Below, piece by piece: positions 54,001 to 58,370 of a stretch of 64,000 nucleotides of DNA. The first letter of the stretch is position 1, and each line of letters opens with the position of its first letter. The stretch is from positions 15,932,001 through 15,996,000 of the forward strand of contig NC_079884.1 of the NCBI RefSeq assembly GCF_029227915.1. Reading direction: 5' to 3'. This DNA is from Hydractinia symbiolongicarpus. Taxonomy: Eukaryota > Cnidaria > Hydrozoa > Anthoathecata > Hydractiniidae. The position numbers and the translations under genes are program-made. The notes beneath the pieces are model-generated. The model saw nothing but the letters and a program-made list of their open reading frames with translations, was not told the origin of the DNA and did no database searches.

Positions 54001-55201
54001 TTCACTTAAAGAGATTACTGCGCGATGATTTTAGTATAGCTGCGCCACAATTTTTTACTGTTCGGATCTGTTGTTTAAAGCATGCAACAAGTATTATCAA
54101 ATTTTTAATTTATCTTTACCTCTTCACCGGTCTTTCTCTGATGAAAAACCGTAATGAAGCTAAAACCAGAACCTAACCCTATACCTTATCGGTAAAAAAA
54201 AAGTCGGTGTAAAAAAAAGTCGGCAAAAAATTTAGTCGGCAAAAAAGTTAGTCACTTAGCAAAAATTAGTCACTTTTTACCGGTTAATTTTTTTAATATT
54301 GGTCACTTATTGCCGACTTTTTTGACACCGCTGAATTAAAAGAGAACAAAGATTTTACAACAATCTAATCTATTTCAATAACATCTTTATTAATGATTTT
54401 ATCAATAATATTTTGGACATCTCCCGGCTCCTTCGCATTATCTTCTTCTTCATTTTCATCATTTTTCTCTTCTTCAAATATGGTCATAAATAATTGAACC
54501 AATCATTAACCGAGAAATTATTTGCTTTTATCATCTCACGTGGGTTTAAGAGAAAGCTATTGGTTCAATTGGTTCAAACTTAGTGTATACAAAGACATAA
54601 TATAGCGGAGCTCCGCTATTTAGTGTATGCTCCGTATAATATTGCGGATGAGGCTTTATAAAACGACAAAGTCTAAATTTGATTAGAATCCCTGGAATCA
54701 CTTTGGAAAGTCAAAAAACTAAAAAATTGGAGGTTAAAAAGTAATTCAAAAAATCGGCAAATATTACTAGTCGGTAAAAAAAAAGTCGGTAAAAATTTTC
54801 GGTCGGCAAAAAAAAATGTCGGTAAAAAAATTGGTCGGTAAAAAATTTAGTCACCTAGCCAAAATTTGGTCACTTTTTGCCGACTTTTTTTTACCGATAA
54901 GGTATATTGCATCTAATTTCTAACTTCCGTCATGTAATATCGCGCTCGTCAACAATAATTTAAAAATTGGTAGATATTCTACATGCTGTGATCTACTAAA
55001 CAATGTATATTTTGCCCATCTTCAGGATCGTATTTTTTGAGGGAATTTTAAACGAATTTGGATTTGCAAAATTTAAGAAGGAAATCCAAACATTTGTCTT
55101 CGTTTACCTCTTAAAAATCTACTTTCTACTTTGGACGAGTGTTGAAACCGCGAAAGTTTTATGTTTATTTATTTTGTTTTTGTCTCCGCAGGTCAAAAAT
55201 G
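15027..55201 (+). CDS. ANKS1: ANKS1 (Odin) orthologue: ankyrin, two SAM and PTB domain adaptor
   Basis: The start MGKEHEVLQAAQDGNL matches vertebrate ANKS1A closely. Exons: 15027-15124, 22404-22484, 26549-26607, 36866-36963, 37190-37264, 38052-38132, 38627-38767, 39551-39626, 40757-40858, 40942-40976, 41128-41191, 42063-42100, 42175-42223, 42305-43674, 43993-44047, 44127-44245, 45193-45254, 45366-45555, 45827-45916, 46195-46308, 46493-46690, 46780-46851, 47791-47877, 48142-48279, 48696-48740, 48897-48956, 49586-49649, 49729-49779. All junctions are GT/AG with compatible phases. The sum is about 1,237 codons (human ANKS1A is about 1,130). In vertebrates Odin is an adaptor phosphorylated on tyrosine downstream of EGF and Eph receptors. 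The last exon is uncertain; 55192 would add SQK and stop, with AATAAA at 55,237. Confidence 0.9.
16664..17010. repeat. 53-bp tandem repeat, six to seven units, in ANKS1 intron 1
   Basis: Units start near 16664, 16717, 16769, 16824, 16877, 16930 and 16983. Each has TTCTATYGCCGTTTTTCGTT, then CTTAAA-TTTTAAAA and a GATCTAACGAAGC end. Divergence between units is modest. No coding capacity. Confidence 0.8.
17462..19890 (-). pseudogene. LINE ORF2: AP-type endonuclease and reverse transcriptase, RT core deleted
   Basis: Visible in order: an endonuclease start (NIHGLHPKTVPSKV, FAGISETWL, near 19,870-19,780), TTLYRQPDD and IILGGDF (near 19,440), LDLLF and SDHFILEF endonuclease C-terminal motifs, and a linker rich in basic residues (18,586-18,996). 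The RT N-terminal block PLTMFWKKCIETSGMPK and NYRPIALTSHIM follow (18,270-18,440). The sequence then jumps to the thumb region (ITVKDLGVTM, LPILEYCSQLWS). The FxDD catalytic box is missing, apparently deleted near 18,220-18,270. The C-terminal block FNSLPRHLRDHSG (near 17,690) closes the ORF. Several frameshifts are present. Confidence 0.7.
19902..20978 (-). pseudogene. LINE ORF1 (gag-like) with PHD and CCCH-like zinc fingers
   Basis: Starting near 20,978, MIRCIQKLFPENCSICSKNYC opens a PHD-like finger (C-x2-C, C-x2-C, H-x2-C, C-x2-C ending HYICPTCE). After a broken proline/threonine region come C-x-H-type fingers (CKFGESGKGCKFFHP; CPSSLKNNQCFNENCPLHH). A glutamine-rich tail (QLAQQPTCFTQQ) follows. 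Such ORF1 proteins bind RNA. Frames are broken between the two finger regions near 20,390-20,660. Confidence 0.65.
21161..22403. other. rest of ANKS1 intron 1
   Basis: AT-rich sequence with a short repeated phrase CAAGTATA-TTGCTGTATAACTTTCAAA (21,215-21,310, three imperfect copies). No gene seen. The acceptor at 22,402-22,403 ends the intron. Confidence 0.5.
22404..40858 (+). CDS. ANKS1: ANKS1 exons 2-9: ankyrin repeat domain
   Basis: Eight exons encode six ankyrin repeats, with TALHLAA, FPLHLAAFNGHHE, TALHVASQYGH, TALDLAAQYG, SPLHLAARNGHED and TALHCAALFGK as their signature turns, then a weaker capping repeat (QNALALLCKHP). Repeat boundaries follow exon boundaries only loosely. The introns are enlarged by transposons, notably intron 3 (26,608-36,865), which holds element 2. 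Ankyrin repeats here are expected to bind protein partners. Confidence 0.9.
22803..24493 (+). mobile_element. 1.7-kb interspersed element with 9-bp target duplication, class unknown
   Basis: The element starts ATACTAGTCGATGGCCCGTGG and ends GACAGACGG...CTATTATTATAGA. It is flanked by GATTTATTA at 22,794-22,802 and again at 24,494-24,502. The head folds as CCCGTGGA/TCCACGGG, and a second perfect 11-bp hairpin lies at 22,880-22,911 (GCTTACCCCGG arm). Inside, a phrase like GCTTA-TA-AGTTAAAC-GTTG-ACAGG-GTATAGG occurs three times near 23,225, 23,344 and 23,428. I see no protein of known family. A shorter relative sits at 37,384-37,802. No terminal inverted repeat was found. Confidence 0.65.
25275..25650 (+). 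mobile_element. 3' fragment of a non-LTR retrotransposon (RTE/L1-like reverse transcriptase end)
   Basis: The translated stretch EVKGRLYEACVRSVMLYGSE and TWAVKQEDLDRLER is the classic C-terminal end of a LINE reverse transcriptase. After an internal loss it continues WVRKCRDLIV and KPRGRPRKT. A shifted frame then gives RPTHASMENGR, and the copy ends in a GATGATGAT-type tail. It is 5' truncated and lies in ANKS1 intron 2 in sense orientation. Confidence 0.75.
26830..27127 (+). mobile_element. tRNA-derived SINE-like unit
   Basis: The head has an A-box-like TGGTAGAGCA and, about 50 bases on, a B-box-like GGTTTCAAACCC. The tail contains ATAACCACATA followed by AAATA, as in the unit at 38,806-39,030. 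Element 2 begins at the base after this tail. The boundaries are approximate. Confidence 0.45.
27128..27386. repeat. left terminal inverted repeat of Polinton element 2
   Basis: It begins AGTAGTATAGTAAGAGCATT and is matched in reverse complement by 36,118-36,374, with a small ATAAG insertion in the right copy. It includes a pyrimidine-rich CCACCTCCACCCCCACCCC tract, and its inner end carries the repeated pre-start module. Confidence 0.85.
27318..27424 (+). promoter_or_regulatory. repeated pre-start module, copy A
   Basis: The order GCTGACATCAACAAAATCC, GCATGCGCAGTTGAGTAGGG, ATACTCAAA, GACCGTGCTA and AACTACC is shared with copy B (27,775-27,880). The ATG of the zinc protein (27,444) follows about 83 bases after GTTGAG. 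It is a promoter candidate by position and conservation only. Confidence 0.45.
27444..27750 (+). pseudogene. small zinc-binding Polinton protein, broken
   Basis: The start MEVSKCPQCRQFLPMDKFR gives a first C-x2-C. A TAG ends this frame after 24 codons, and the frame resumes as KYGNGIVCPYCKKLKFDC, then a basic stretch and NCIECLIKNAAKPE. Two or three C-x2-C pairs suggest one or two zinc ribbons. It is the first gene inside the left terminal repeat, preceding PolB in the same direction. No family recognised. Confidence 0.5.
27775..27880 (+). promoter_or_regulatory. repeated pre-start module, copy B
   Basis: Direct copy of 27,318-27,424, 72 bases (from GTTGAG) ahead of the PolB ATG at 27,891. 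Confidence 0.45.
27891..28880 (+). pseudogene. Polinton PolB, N-terminal part joined to a short internal fragment
   Basis: The start MSWFKKAIGKLYETVSAPVA is followed by in-frame stops and a shift near 28,200. A well preserved stretch follows: MQKITPHVDMRVKVVYSFSC, YHKTK, IEQCEMKRLDLENVE, PLLGCGPLLDWLRGKRCIYS and SLCFWRCLAVHY. This is the accessory region that precedes the exonuclease in cnidarian-type Polinton polymerases (from memory). Immediately after comes YQGFRDEFYKRG and MMDWLTEYNLADLIPF, a piece that belongs far downstream. At about 28,880 the reading ends where reverse-strand integrase begins. No palm motif survives. Confidence 0.65.
28865..29157 (-). pseudogene. Polinton integrase, N-terminal fragment
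   Basis: The start at 29,157 matches the element-1 integrase: TEEEAGKLSQIYYTPEHLWT, GRKAIKLL and LSKKRVTLWLTRQIRWLRHI. A stop follows, then RIDYPHFTITKP and, after a shift, HQFDLLYMPHGKLY, where the sequence runs into the PolB fragment. Only the zinc-free N-terminus and first catalytic aspartate region remain. Confidence 0.75.
29179..29602 (-). pseudogene. small Polinton membrane protein (element 2 copy)
   Basis: Read from 29,602: LVFSGSNFLFSKLSGHGEEE, then after a shift VRDRQAKIDWYNHHRELKRQ, KEFDEGMKDYYIATIEKEPK and a hydrophobic end FIVGPLALLGFAVYKYA. It matches 580-970 in element 1. One frameshift near 29,420 is visible. Confidence 0.55.
29627..30881 (-). pseudogene. Polinton capsid-like protein (probable double jelly-roll major capsid)
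   Basis: The ATG at 30,881 is followed by an in-frame TGA at codon 3. Then come LLSIKGKRQRVKISHTP, NKNLYMEIPN, GSITLLFDLVITGTN and NNIGKALVQDLCITLN. After a shift near 30,405: FKLTRNLPFYQAGLHDRQQF, YKITNIVLEFDKV and LASAMVSRYLRLALPYERVL. After another shift at 30,120: SYNLQIDTPAKSLKGVLLLF up to AQLNILDGR. Strand-rich spacing and the conserved PFYQ and YALFIDFR blocks fit the capsid family, recognised from memory. A total of about 415 codons is shorter than many Polinton major capsids, so a penton or other capsid role is possible. Confidence 0.55.
30906..32177 (+). pseudogene. coiled, membrane-anchored Polinton protein
   Basis: An acidic start (MKDNPGFDDDFTAEEDLDRG, ATG 30,906) shifts frame near 31,000 into GELLRSKVDDLYKALGDELG and MGFTDYTTPNRGSKAA. 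A long charged helical region follows, then (third frame, from about 31,560) DTSLLEKLEILFKEQG. Two hydrophobic segments follow: ITIASIVSAVGLLISIIMLTV and, after an in-frame TAG at about 31,987, LPGIIGSVV...MVLAAVAAFVVTYVG. The layout of acidic head, coil and membrane tail is one I remember from cnidarian Polintons; function unknown. It is divergent from the capsid gene, 24 bases apart. Confidence 0.6.
32179..32205. terminator. hairpin between convergent genes
   Basis: TCCAATAT (32,179-32,186) pairs with ATATTGGA (32,198-32,205), extended by three inner pairs including one wobble. The + gene ends at 32,177 and the - gene ends at 32,275. The core TATGTT...ACAATATA is shared with 34,303-34,328. 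Confidence 0.45.
32275..32993 (-). pseudogene. unidentified Polinton gene, frameshifted
   Basis: The ATG at 32,993 opens MSTY, then in a second frame RITPEHGRYLERLKGDDLSI and VIDAKGSSFKVKFSNIFVDY, then in a third frame an uninterrupted run of about 190 codons. That run includes WEWRNEALFSNWQAIRKDYP, SWSWWILEKSQGLKHIGVGK, RLYAYLILQSQANVRLGIIG and NMSLHIRSVMNFTNKILIS, ending PPPWK. The length of this run and the convergent hairpin support the reverse strand over the shorter forward frame at 32,299-32,643. No family recognised. Confidence 0.5.
33010..33681 (+). pseudogene. penton-like minor capsid protein, one nonsense codon
   Basis: The ATG at 33,010 starts MKQLYITDIEKPTIFEDYLG, then SITIRPMWLNLFSNSEFTIR. 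A TAA at about 33,181-33,183 interrupts the frame, which then continues unbroken with NGLYKIEDLAIIINKQAEGK, CRLRVSDRYTVVFGRHLHEL and a strand-rich end, LEFMLTDEHHHDKNVSFVGI. The order Y-x-I-x-D-L-x-x-x-I helix, strand, GYTV-like strand and a C-terminal L-x-F-x-L-T-D strand resembles Polinton/adintovirus penton proteins as I remember them. Apart from the single stop the gene is intact at 223 codons. Confidence 0.5.
33677..33708. terminator. 9-bp hairpin at the stop of the penton-like gene
   Basis: AATAAATCT (33,677-33,685) and AGATTTATT (33,700-33,708) are exact reverse complements. The first arm contains the TAA stop and an AATAAA. Confidence 0.4.
33691..34284 (+). pseudogene. helical Polinton protein with central hydrophobic segment, frameshifted
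   Basis: Pieces in order: NYKDLLELT; SAPPNGTEDDKSQVYRLGKI and EEVKQYLHNETKEWDKLAKK ending in a TGA; and, from about 33,895 in another frame, LLAVAMGGITIAVGLGQAGL, SKKHKGIWLLAETKLNSVVD, ISRAVENGVISNCEFSLIMQ and a coiled basic end. I remember this family (hydrophobic glycine-rich hairpin followed by KKH-x-x-I-x-x-LAE-x-KL) from cnidarian Polinton-rich genomes without a known function. Two frameshifts; no start codon is obvious. Confidence 0.5.
34281..34592 (-). CDS. small SAP-like DNA-binding protein
   Basis: An intact frame of 103 codons starts MNVHELKKEAKAFKIRNYST, followed by MNRTPLLEAIRKAK, which fits the helix-turn-helix of a SAP domain. A CKPC pair near residue 47 and an acidic/basic tail follow. 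In element 1 a similar SAP motif forms the N-terminus of PolB (9,001). The last 20 codons are read through the convergent hairpin, so the natural stop may have changed. SAP domains bind AT-rich DNA. Confidence 0.5.
   Translation of the reverse strand: MNVHELKKEAKAFKIRNYSTMNRTPLLEAIRKAKYKDASTQTDGPYCKPCVTIAWEKNLEEYSRQLVEKQLHVSHDGDHAFDLVRGKYSSILFNILDISWRFI
34303..34328. terminator. hairpin between convergent genes
   Basis: TCTAGTAT (34,303-34,310) pairs with ATACTAGA (34,321-34,328), extended by inner pairs to a GAAC loop. The + gene ends at 34,284. The hairpin lies inside the last codons of the - frame. Confidence 0.45.
34598..34626. terminator. 9-bp hairpin between two reverse-strand genes
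   Basis: GTTATATGG (34,598-34,606) and CCATATAAC (34,618-34,626), 13 bases downstream (on -) of the stop at 34,639. Confidence 0.45.
34639..35304 (-). CDS. 221-residue Polinton protein, intact, function unknown
   Basis: The longest intact frame in element 2. It starts MYQTLVELPFYQNKRMFKFG, has a central KLYSNGASRYTEGSALTMSF region and a cysteine pair in the strand-rich C-terminal half (LKQSCECEVILKLSGIYKQG, HHLQFNLDECTYLPVEFH), and ends in an acidic tail (ELEDENDDDKESYLK). Alternating strands with a G-I-Y-x-x-G turn and an acidic C-terminal tail recall single-stranded DNA-binding proteins of the OB type, where the acidic tail recruits partners. This is pattern inference only. That it stayed open while most neighbours broke is notable. 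Confidence 0.5.
   Translation of the reverse strand: MYQTLVELPFYQNKRMFKFGTENVNTREFYAQAAPLNIKDINIENIVLSDPVLANRGKDERTVIGYKNCDKIRHLTIKTPKKLYSNGASRYTEGSALTMSFDIYDHHEWLEKFNSIMTRVQALKLQTFAAQPVKRGKYITAKVKECEGKVKTDFHYQKVPLKQSCECEVILKLSGIYKQGSNHHLQFNLDECTYLPVEFHTTPYLSELEDENDDDKESYLK
35289..35447 (-). CDS. 52-residue cysteine-rich protein
   Basis: The ATG at 35,447 gives MEQCDDCEIVLDEYDRCCCC, then CWSCYYLYITYNGGYCLC, ending at TAG. Four C-x2-C pairs and ten cysteines in 52 residues indicate a zinc-ribbon-like mini protein. It overlaps the start of the next reverse gene by 16 bases. Too compact for a family call; reality is supported by the density of paired cysteines. Confidence 0.45.
   Translation of the reverse strand: MEQCDDCEIVLDEYDRCCCCQQRLLIHGKMLCWSCYYLYITYNGGYCLCTRL
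35449..35475. terminator. perfect 12-bp hairpin downstream of the repeat protein
   Basis: TATCTTACAACC (35,449-35,460), loop CGT, GGTTGTAAGATA (35,464-35,475). It lies between the repeat-protein stop (35,543, read on -) and the start of the cysteine-rich gene (35,447). Confidence 0.5.
35543..36062 (-). pseudogene. tandem-repeat protein (PxHFKTxxMC repeats), broken
   Basis: Read from 36,062, pieces in alternating frames give units of about 35 residues built on P(D/N)HFKT(Q/R)EMC, then a short acidic or basic segment and an L-x-x-(V/I)P turn. The best frame has IPNHFKTREMYTMAVQEDPL, then VPDHFKTQEMCTRAIREKPW. At least five repeats can be traced in the DNA by TTGAAATGGT (reverse of the motif) near 35,610, 35,680, 35,750, 35,895 and 35,970. 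Each 102-105-bp unit is shifted or mutated. I remember long proteins of this repeat type next to Polintons in corals (DUF4116-like); role unknown. Confidence 0.6.
36118..36374. repeat. right terminal inverted repeat of Polinton element 2
   Basis: Reverse complement of 27,128-27,386 with scattered differences. It ends CTATACTACT. Its inner end carries a third, inverted copy of the pre-start module (CCCCTACTCAA and TTGTTGATGTCAGCAATA), about 70 bases before the repeat-protein start at 36,062. Confidence 0.85.
36590..36800. repeat. CATTACTTGGTTATTACTTG minisatellite
   Basis: About 18 variants of an 11-12-base unit ATTACTTGG/ATTACTTCCC in a row, between element 2 and ANKS1 exon 4. Confidence 0.8.
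37384..37802 (+). mobile_element. short relative of the 22,803-24,493 element
   Basis: The head ACTAGTCGTTACCCGAGCAAAA corresponds to ACTAGTCGATGGCCCGTGG. The tail ACAGATAGACACAACTGGTA and TAATATAGA corresponds to GACAGACGG...TATTATAGA. About 420 bp in ANKS1 intron 5. A target duplication is not evident. Confidence 0.5.
38806..39030 (+). mobile_element. tRNA-derived SINE-like unit
   Basis: TCAGTAGAACACTTGCCTCA followed by a strong B box (GGTTCGATGCC), then a body and a tail GGATAACCACATAAAATATA-ACTACTACTA. It is related by its tail to 26,830-27,127. Lies in ANKS1 intron 7. Confidence 0.5.
42305..43674 (+). CDS. ANKS1: ANKS1 exon 14: long disordered linker with SH2-docking-like tyrosines
   Basis: This exon of 457 codons joins the ankyrin and SAM domains. 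It is polar and low in complexity, as expected for a disordered linker. Four consecutive ten-residue units carry (V/I)Yxx(P/S): VYRTS, VYQAP, VYETP and IYQIP (42,796-42,920). Three YDNVN motifs follow at 43,126, 43,171 and 43,216. There are also DSYYQAPP and proline-rich KPRPRP-type stretches nearby, including PPPRPRPK in exon 13. The exon ends SYEWNK, aligning with the S-x-EWD segment of vertebrate ANKS1. The linker is the part of this protein least conserved between animals. Confidence 0.9.
44127..45916 (+). CDS. ANKS1: ANKS1 exons 16-19: tandem SAM domains
   Basis: SAM1 starts at SVAAWLSSLNLVQYEPMF (exon 16), continues GFDDMDFL, then DQDLIELGI and HRKKLIEA (exons 17-18). SAM2 starts at VGEWLTKLKLGAYEERFI (exon 18) with an LGHRKRMINSL end (exon 19). 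The helix-five pattern GI/LGHRK-R is clear in both. Tandem SAM domains in this family mediate oligomerisation and binding to Eph receptor SAM domains. Spacing between them is short, as in vertebrate ANKS1. Confidence 0.9.
46406..46509. repeat. 52-bp tandem duplication spanning the exon 21 splice acceptor
   Basis: Unit 1 (46406-46457) and unit 2 (46458-46509) both contain CATGACGTGTGTTTCCATACG, followed by an AG and GCGCAG-GCCAGGCTT. The second AG (46491-46492) is the acceptor that keeps the ANKS1 frame. The first AG (about 46,440) is a duplicate acceptor 52 bases upstream. Confidence 0.8.
46493..48956 (+). CDS. ANKS1: ANKS1 exons 21-26: PTB/PID domain
   Basis: The domain begins near ADLLLYESVSYKTQ, then YLGSHPVQIVKG and DACAKMK (exon 22), ISLSISVRGIDYIDSNSK (exon 23), a long strand-rich exon with INHISFCAQDPGD and YITRD...YCHVF (exon 24), and the C-terminal helix IVMTIGQCFELAYEQHVAML (exons 25-26). 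The YLGS, ISFCAQDP, CHVF and GQCFELAYE blocks are standard PTB landmarks. PTB domains bind NPxY-type peptides on receptors. The exons downstream (49,586-49,779) encode a proline- and lysine-rich tail (PERKPREPPPKPIPYAER). Confidence 0.9.
49085..49300. repeat. TTCGCG-rich repeat
   Basis: Repeated phrases ATTTCGCG(T/A)GAAT and AAATTTCGCGAAC suggest a degraded MITE in ANKS1 intron 26. No ends could be fixed. Confidence 0.4.
50119..53153 (+). mobile_element. hAT-superfamily DNA transposon with GATAC target duplication
   Basis: A perfect 14-bp terminal inverted repeat is CAGGGTGGCCACTC (50,119-50,132) and GAGTGGCCACCCTG (53,140-53,153). GATAC occurs directly outside both ends (50,114-50,118; 53,154-53,158). 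Subterminal TTCTTGAA/TTGTTCTTGAAT repeats occur at both ends. It holds a broken BED-finger hAT transposase. Inserted near the 3' end of ANKS1. Confidence 0.85.
50260..52559 (+). pseudogene. hAT transposase with BED zinc finger, broken
   Basis: A start MSSKKSTRMHGKSIFNESWL meets a stop, then GPDKHKALCRLCNTVIDITI and ASHSKGNKHQ give a BED-type C-x2-C...H-x4-H finger. Central catalytic-domain pieces follow: IRWALKVLTSRHSFRSC, IVHGLAPYFMEILL and, from 51,133, VLKAMWKLFNDSPARRDLYI and CQTRWVEDEPVAIRAKEVWE. The C-terminal dimerisation region has IERGFSINKEVTIENL (near 52,090). The tail FRKAITEKKVTMVDLDESI ends at TAA 52,557-52,559. Many stops and shifts. Related to ZNF862/ZBED-like hAT proteins; inactive. 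Confidence 0.75.
54182..54904. mobile_element. MITE with 25-bp terminal inverted repeats
   Basis: TACCTTATCGGTAAAAAAAA (54,182) is mirrored by TTTTTTTACCGATAAGGTA ending at 54,904. TA at each border may be the target duplication. Both arms are built from repeated modules GTCGGTAAAAA, TTAGTCAC and TGCCGACTTTTTT in opposite orientation. The middle is AT-rich with no gene. Confidence 0.75.
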
Positions 55202-55230
55202 AAGCAACCTTAGAGCCACTTACGAGGTGA

Positions 55231-57067
55231 CGAAAGAATAAAAAACCGGACGACAAGGTATACCATCAAATGCACTTCCGTAAATTTATAACTGCGGTCA
55301 CAGTATCCACTAAAGTTTATTGTCCATTCATTTCGTCCTGGAAAGCACACCGTGTCTCCTGACCTTCAAACCGGACGCGATTTTTTTCCCTTTCATAAGG
55401 GCTAGCTAATAGCTCAATGACACTGATCATGGCAATAACGTGGTGAGGTGTCTTCTGAATGACGATCAGTAATCGAAACAAAAATAAATTTGCCCACCGG
55501 AAATGTTAGTGTAATTATTGTTTAACTAAAAGTTAATATTATTATTAAGCAATTGAATCTTTTTAGAGAGCATTTATATTATTATATTATTGTACTTATA
55601 TTTTAATACTGAATTGATACGAGAGTTTCCGAATGTGTGTTTATATTTTCGAAGCGAAAAATTGTAACTTGATGATGATCCGATAAATCGAGGTTTCTTT
55701 TAATTTATAGAAATCTATAGCTATATTTTGTTAAAGTATTTTTGAGTGTTAATTCAACTTCAAGATACATATCCAATGAGAAATGAGTCTTTAGGACCAA
55801 TCTTCTTTTTACGCATATTTTTCTCTCTCTTTCCGTTGTATATTTTGTGATGATAAATGCAAATATACAGTTAATTATTTAAAGAAAGATGATTAAAAAA
55901 GAAAAGAAAGAAAAAAGCGTGCGTGACTCATTTCTGGTGAGTCATGTGATTCACTACTTTGCTGTCAATTCATTCTGTCAAGCGCCTTGCAATTATGTAT
56001 ACGTGTGCGTGCTTGTTCATAATTATTTTTCCACATTATTTCTGTTTGTTTCTTATATTTAGCCTATTTTTAAGAAGTGGTCTCACCATGCCACCCCCAA
56101 CCCTCATGACCTTCTCTGCCTATATTTGATTTAACGTACACTAAATCTTCGTTTCCATTAAACTTTTGTCCAAGGCTTATCTTTGCTTACTGTTTTGTTT
56201 TTGAGTGTACTCAATAGTTTGACTTTTTACGTGTTTTTTTTTTTCACATGCGCAAGATTCCATACATCTATAACGCGTTCTTATTATTTGTGTGTAGATA
56301 TAATAGCATACTTATTGTATTTTAATTTTCTTATAGTTTTTACTGATTTTACATACCTTTTTTTATATTTCTACGTAAAATAAAGTTCTAAAAAGTTGCA
56401 CAATTGTTTTTTCGTCGTTCAGTAACTCGATAGCTGTTTACGAAAGCGTAAAAGCAACAAATCAGTGAAGCATGTTGCATAAGTTGAAGTGTCGGCATTT
56501 ACGGGTGTGACATTCCAAAAGAGTTTTCTTAGATAAATGTGGCACAGTTAAAAGTTGTCAGAAATATAGAATATTGGAATTCCTCCCCGCCTCAAAAAAA
56601 AAAAAAATTAAAAAAATTGACCATCATATTGCAAATAAATAAGTTGCTGAACGTTTTGGTCAATGTCGTTTGACCTCTGTAAAACCGAGTGGCAATATTG
56701 CCACCCGAAGTCAAACTAAATTTGCTAGCTAAATGTTAAGTTCAAGGATAACAAAAGAGTTATGTAAAGTAAAAGCTCTCTGTGTATGTTGCGGATGATT
56801 ATAGTCCTAAGATTTCGGTTGCCGTACGTTTATTTGACATTTCACGTTAACAACACCGCTATCATACACCGCAACATTCAAACATCGTATCTCTCAATGC
56901 GTACAAAATATTGTACGGAAAGTTTTTCAAACAATGACGATTACACATCCGTCGCACCACGTTGTTAATTTCGTATGGTTTTTTTATGATTACGAAGAAG
57001 CAATAAATAGTTGTATTTAACAGAAGAATATTCGCACTAGCACGGAATAAGACAAAGCTAGCTAAAA
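55231..57067. other. ANKS1 3' flank and SLC4 upstream region
   Basis: No gene seen. AATAAA occurs at 55,237-55,242 and near 56,376, either of which could end ANKS1. The last 100 bases before 57,068 are the likely 5' leader of the SLC4 gene. Confidence 0.45.
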
Positions 57068-58305
57068 ATGGAAGTAGAGGAAGGAGTGGTCGGTGGCTTA
57101 CCCTCAATTGAAATGAATGAAAGCATTGTTTCAACATTCGCTGAACAAGACTTTGTCGGTAACAAGATTTATTTACGATGTTGGCAATCTTTATTGGCAT
57201 TTTTATTTCTGCTAGCTATAGCTAAAATTTTATTTCAGATCACAGACAAGTTTATGTTGGCTTACATCACAGGCCAGCAGAAAAGCCGATCCGACGCAGT
57301 GCAAAACTTCCGAAGTTTATATTAAAAAAGCCCCCAAAAATATTTCGCTGGGAAAATGGAAAAAGAGTTGAAAGACACAGTGATGATTCTGGCTCAGATA
57401 TAGAAAAGGAAGGTAAAAATCCAAAAAAAATTATCACTTTTTATTAAAAACGCCGGTCCAATGTTTTGACTGAATATTTCTGACCAATAAAATGTCCGTA
57501 TTTTTATTTTTAACCAATCACGATTTAAGTTTTATTTGTAAATGGCAGCTCTGGTAAAAATATTTACATACTTTTTTCCAAGTAAAAAAATAGCTTTTCC
57601 ACACAATCTGTTATGCTTTATTCATTTAATGTAGCTGGAAATTGAAAATTTGTTTAATGGTCTTCCAAAAATTTTTTATCATTTCCACTAAGTCATATCT
57701 TAGCTTGTTCCTGCTCTAGCTAGATTAAAAACACGATTCTGTTTGCAAACTAGACATTCCAATTTCAAACGCTTGTTCAGGTTCAGAAAAAGTTATGTCT
57801 AATTTGTTAATCTTTCTGACATTATGGCGCGACTTAAATGCATTTAGACTGACGTCAAGGTGTTCAATAAGATTCTTAAAGCCATTCATTGCAGTTATAA
57901 CTTTGAGGTCAAATAACTTGGAAACAAGGTGGTGACATTACTCATTTTGCACCGGATGGGTAACTTGAAAACGACTGGAAATAACTGACGTCATCTGCTG
58001 CGTTAGTATAACAAGGTACCACCTGGGACCAAAATAGGAATAATTTCCTAAAGCTGGGTCAAACCATCTGTTTAAAATTTCCCCTTAGCAGCGATTCAAT
58101 ATCAGCAAGTAAATGTTACCATAGCCCTGGGTTAACCCAAGCCATGTGAAGGAAAATTGGAAAGATGGCACACTTGTGGTAGAGCACAAACCCTAATTAT
58201 TTCTGTGTAGTTCAAAATAAGCAATGAATACTCTAGCACTCCCCATCTAAACCATGACCCCTCTTGGAAATAATAGACAGGGTATATCTCTCCATATTTG
58301 TGAGG

Positions 58306-58370
<65 letters not shown>

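Noticed and set aside
55003-55230. Hydrophobic open frame of 75 codons as a gene
   Set aside because: No family features. Its end more likely contains the last ANKS1 exon, preceded by a good acceptor at 55,190-55,191.
57068-57325. Separate small membrane protein of 85 residues
   Set aside because: Its first 30 codons fit the SLC4 start exon. The hydrophobic part is better read as intron, because downstream exons then join in phase.
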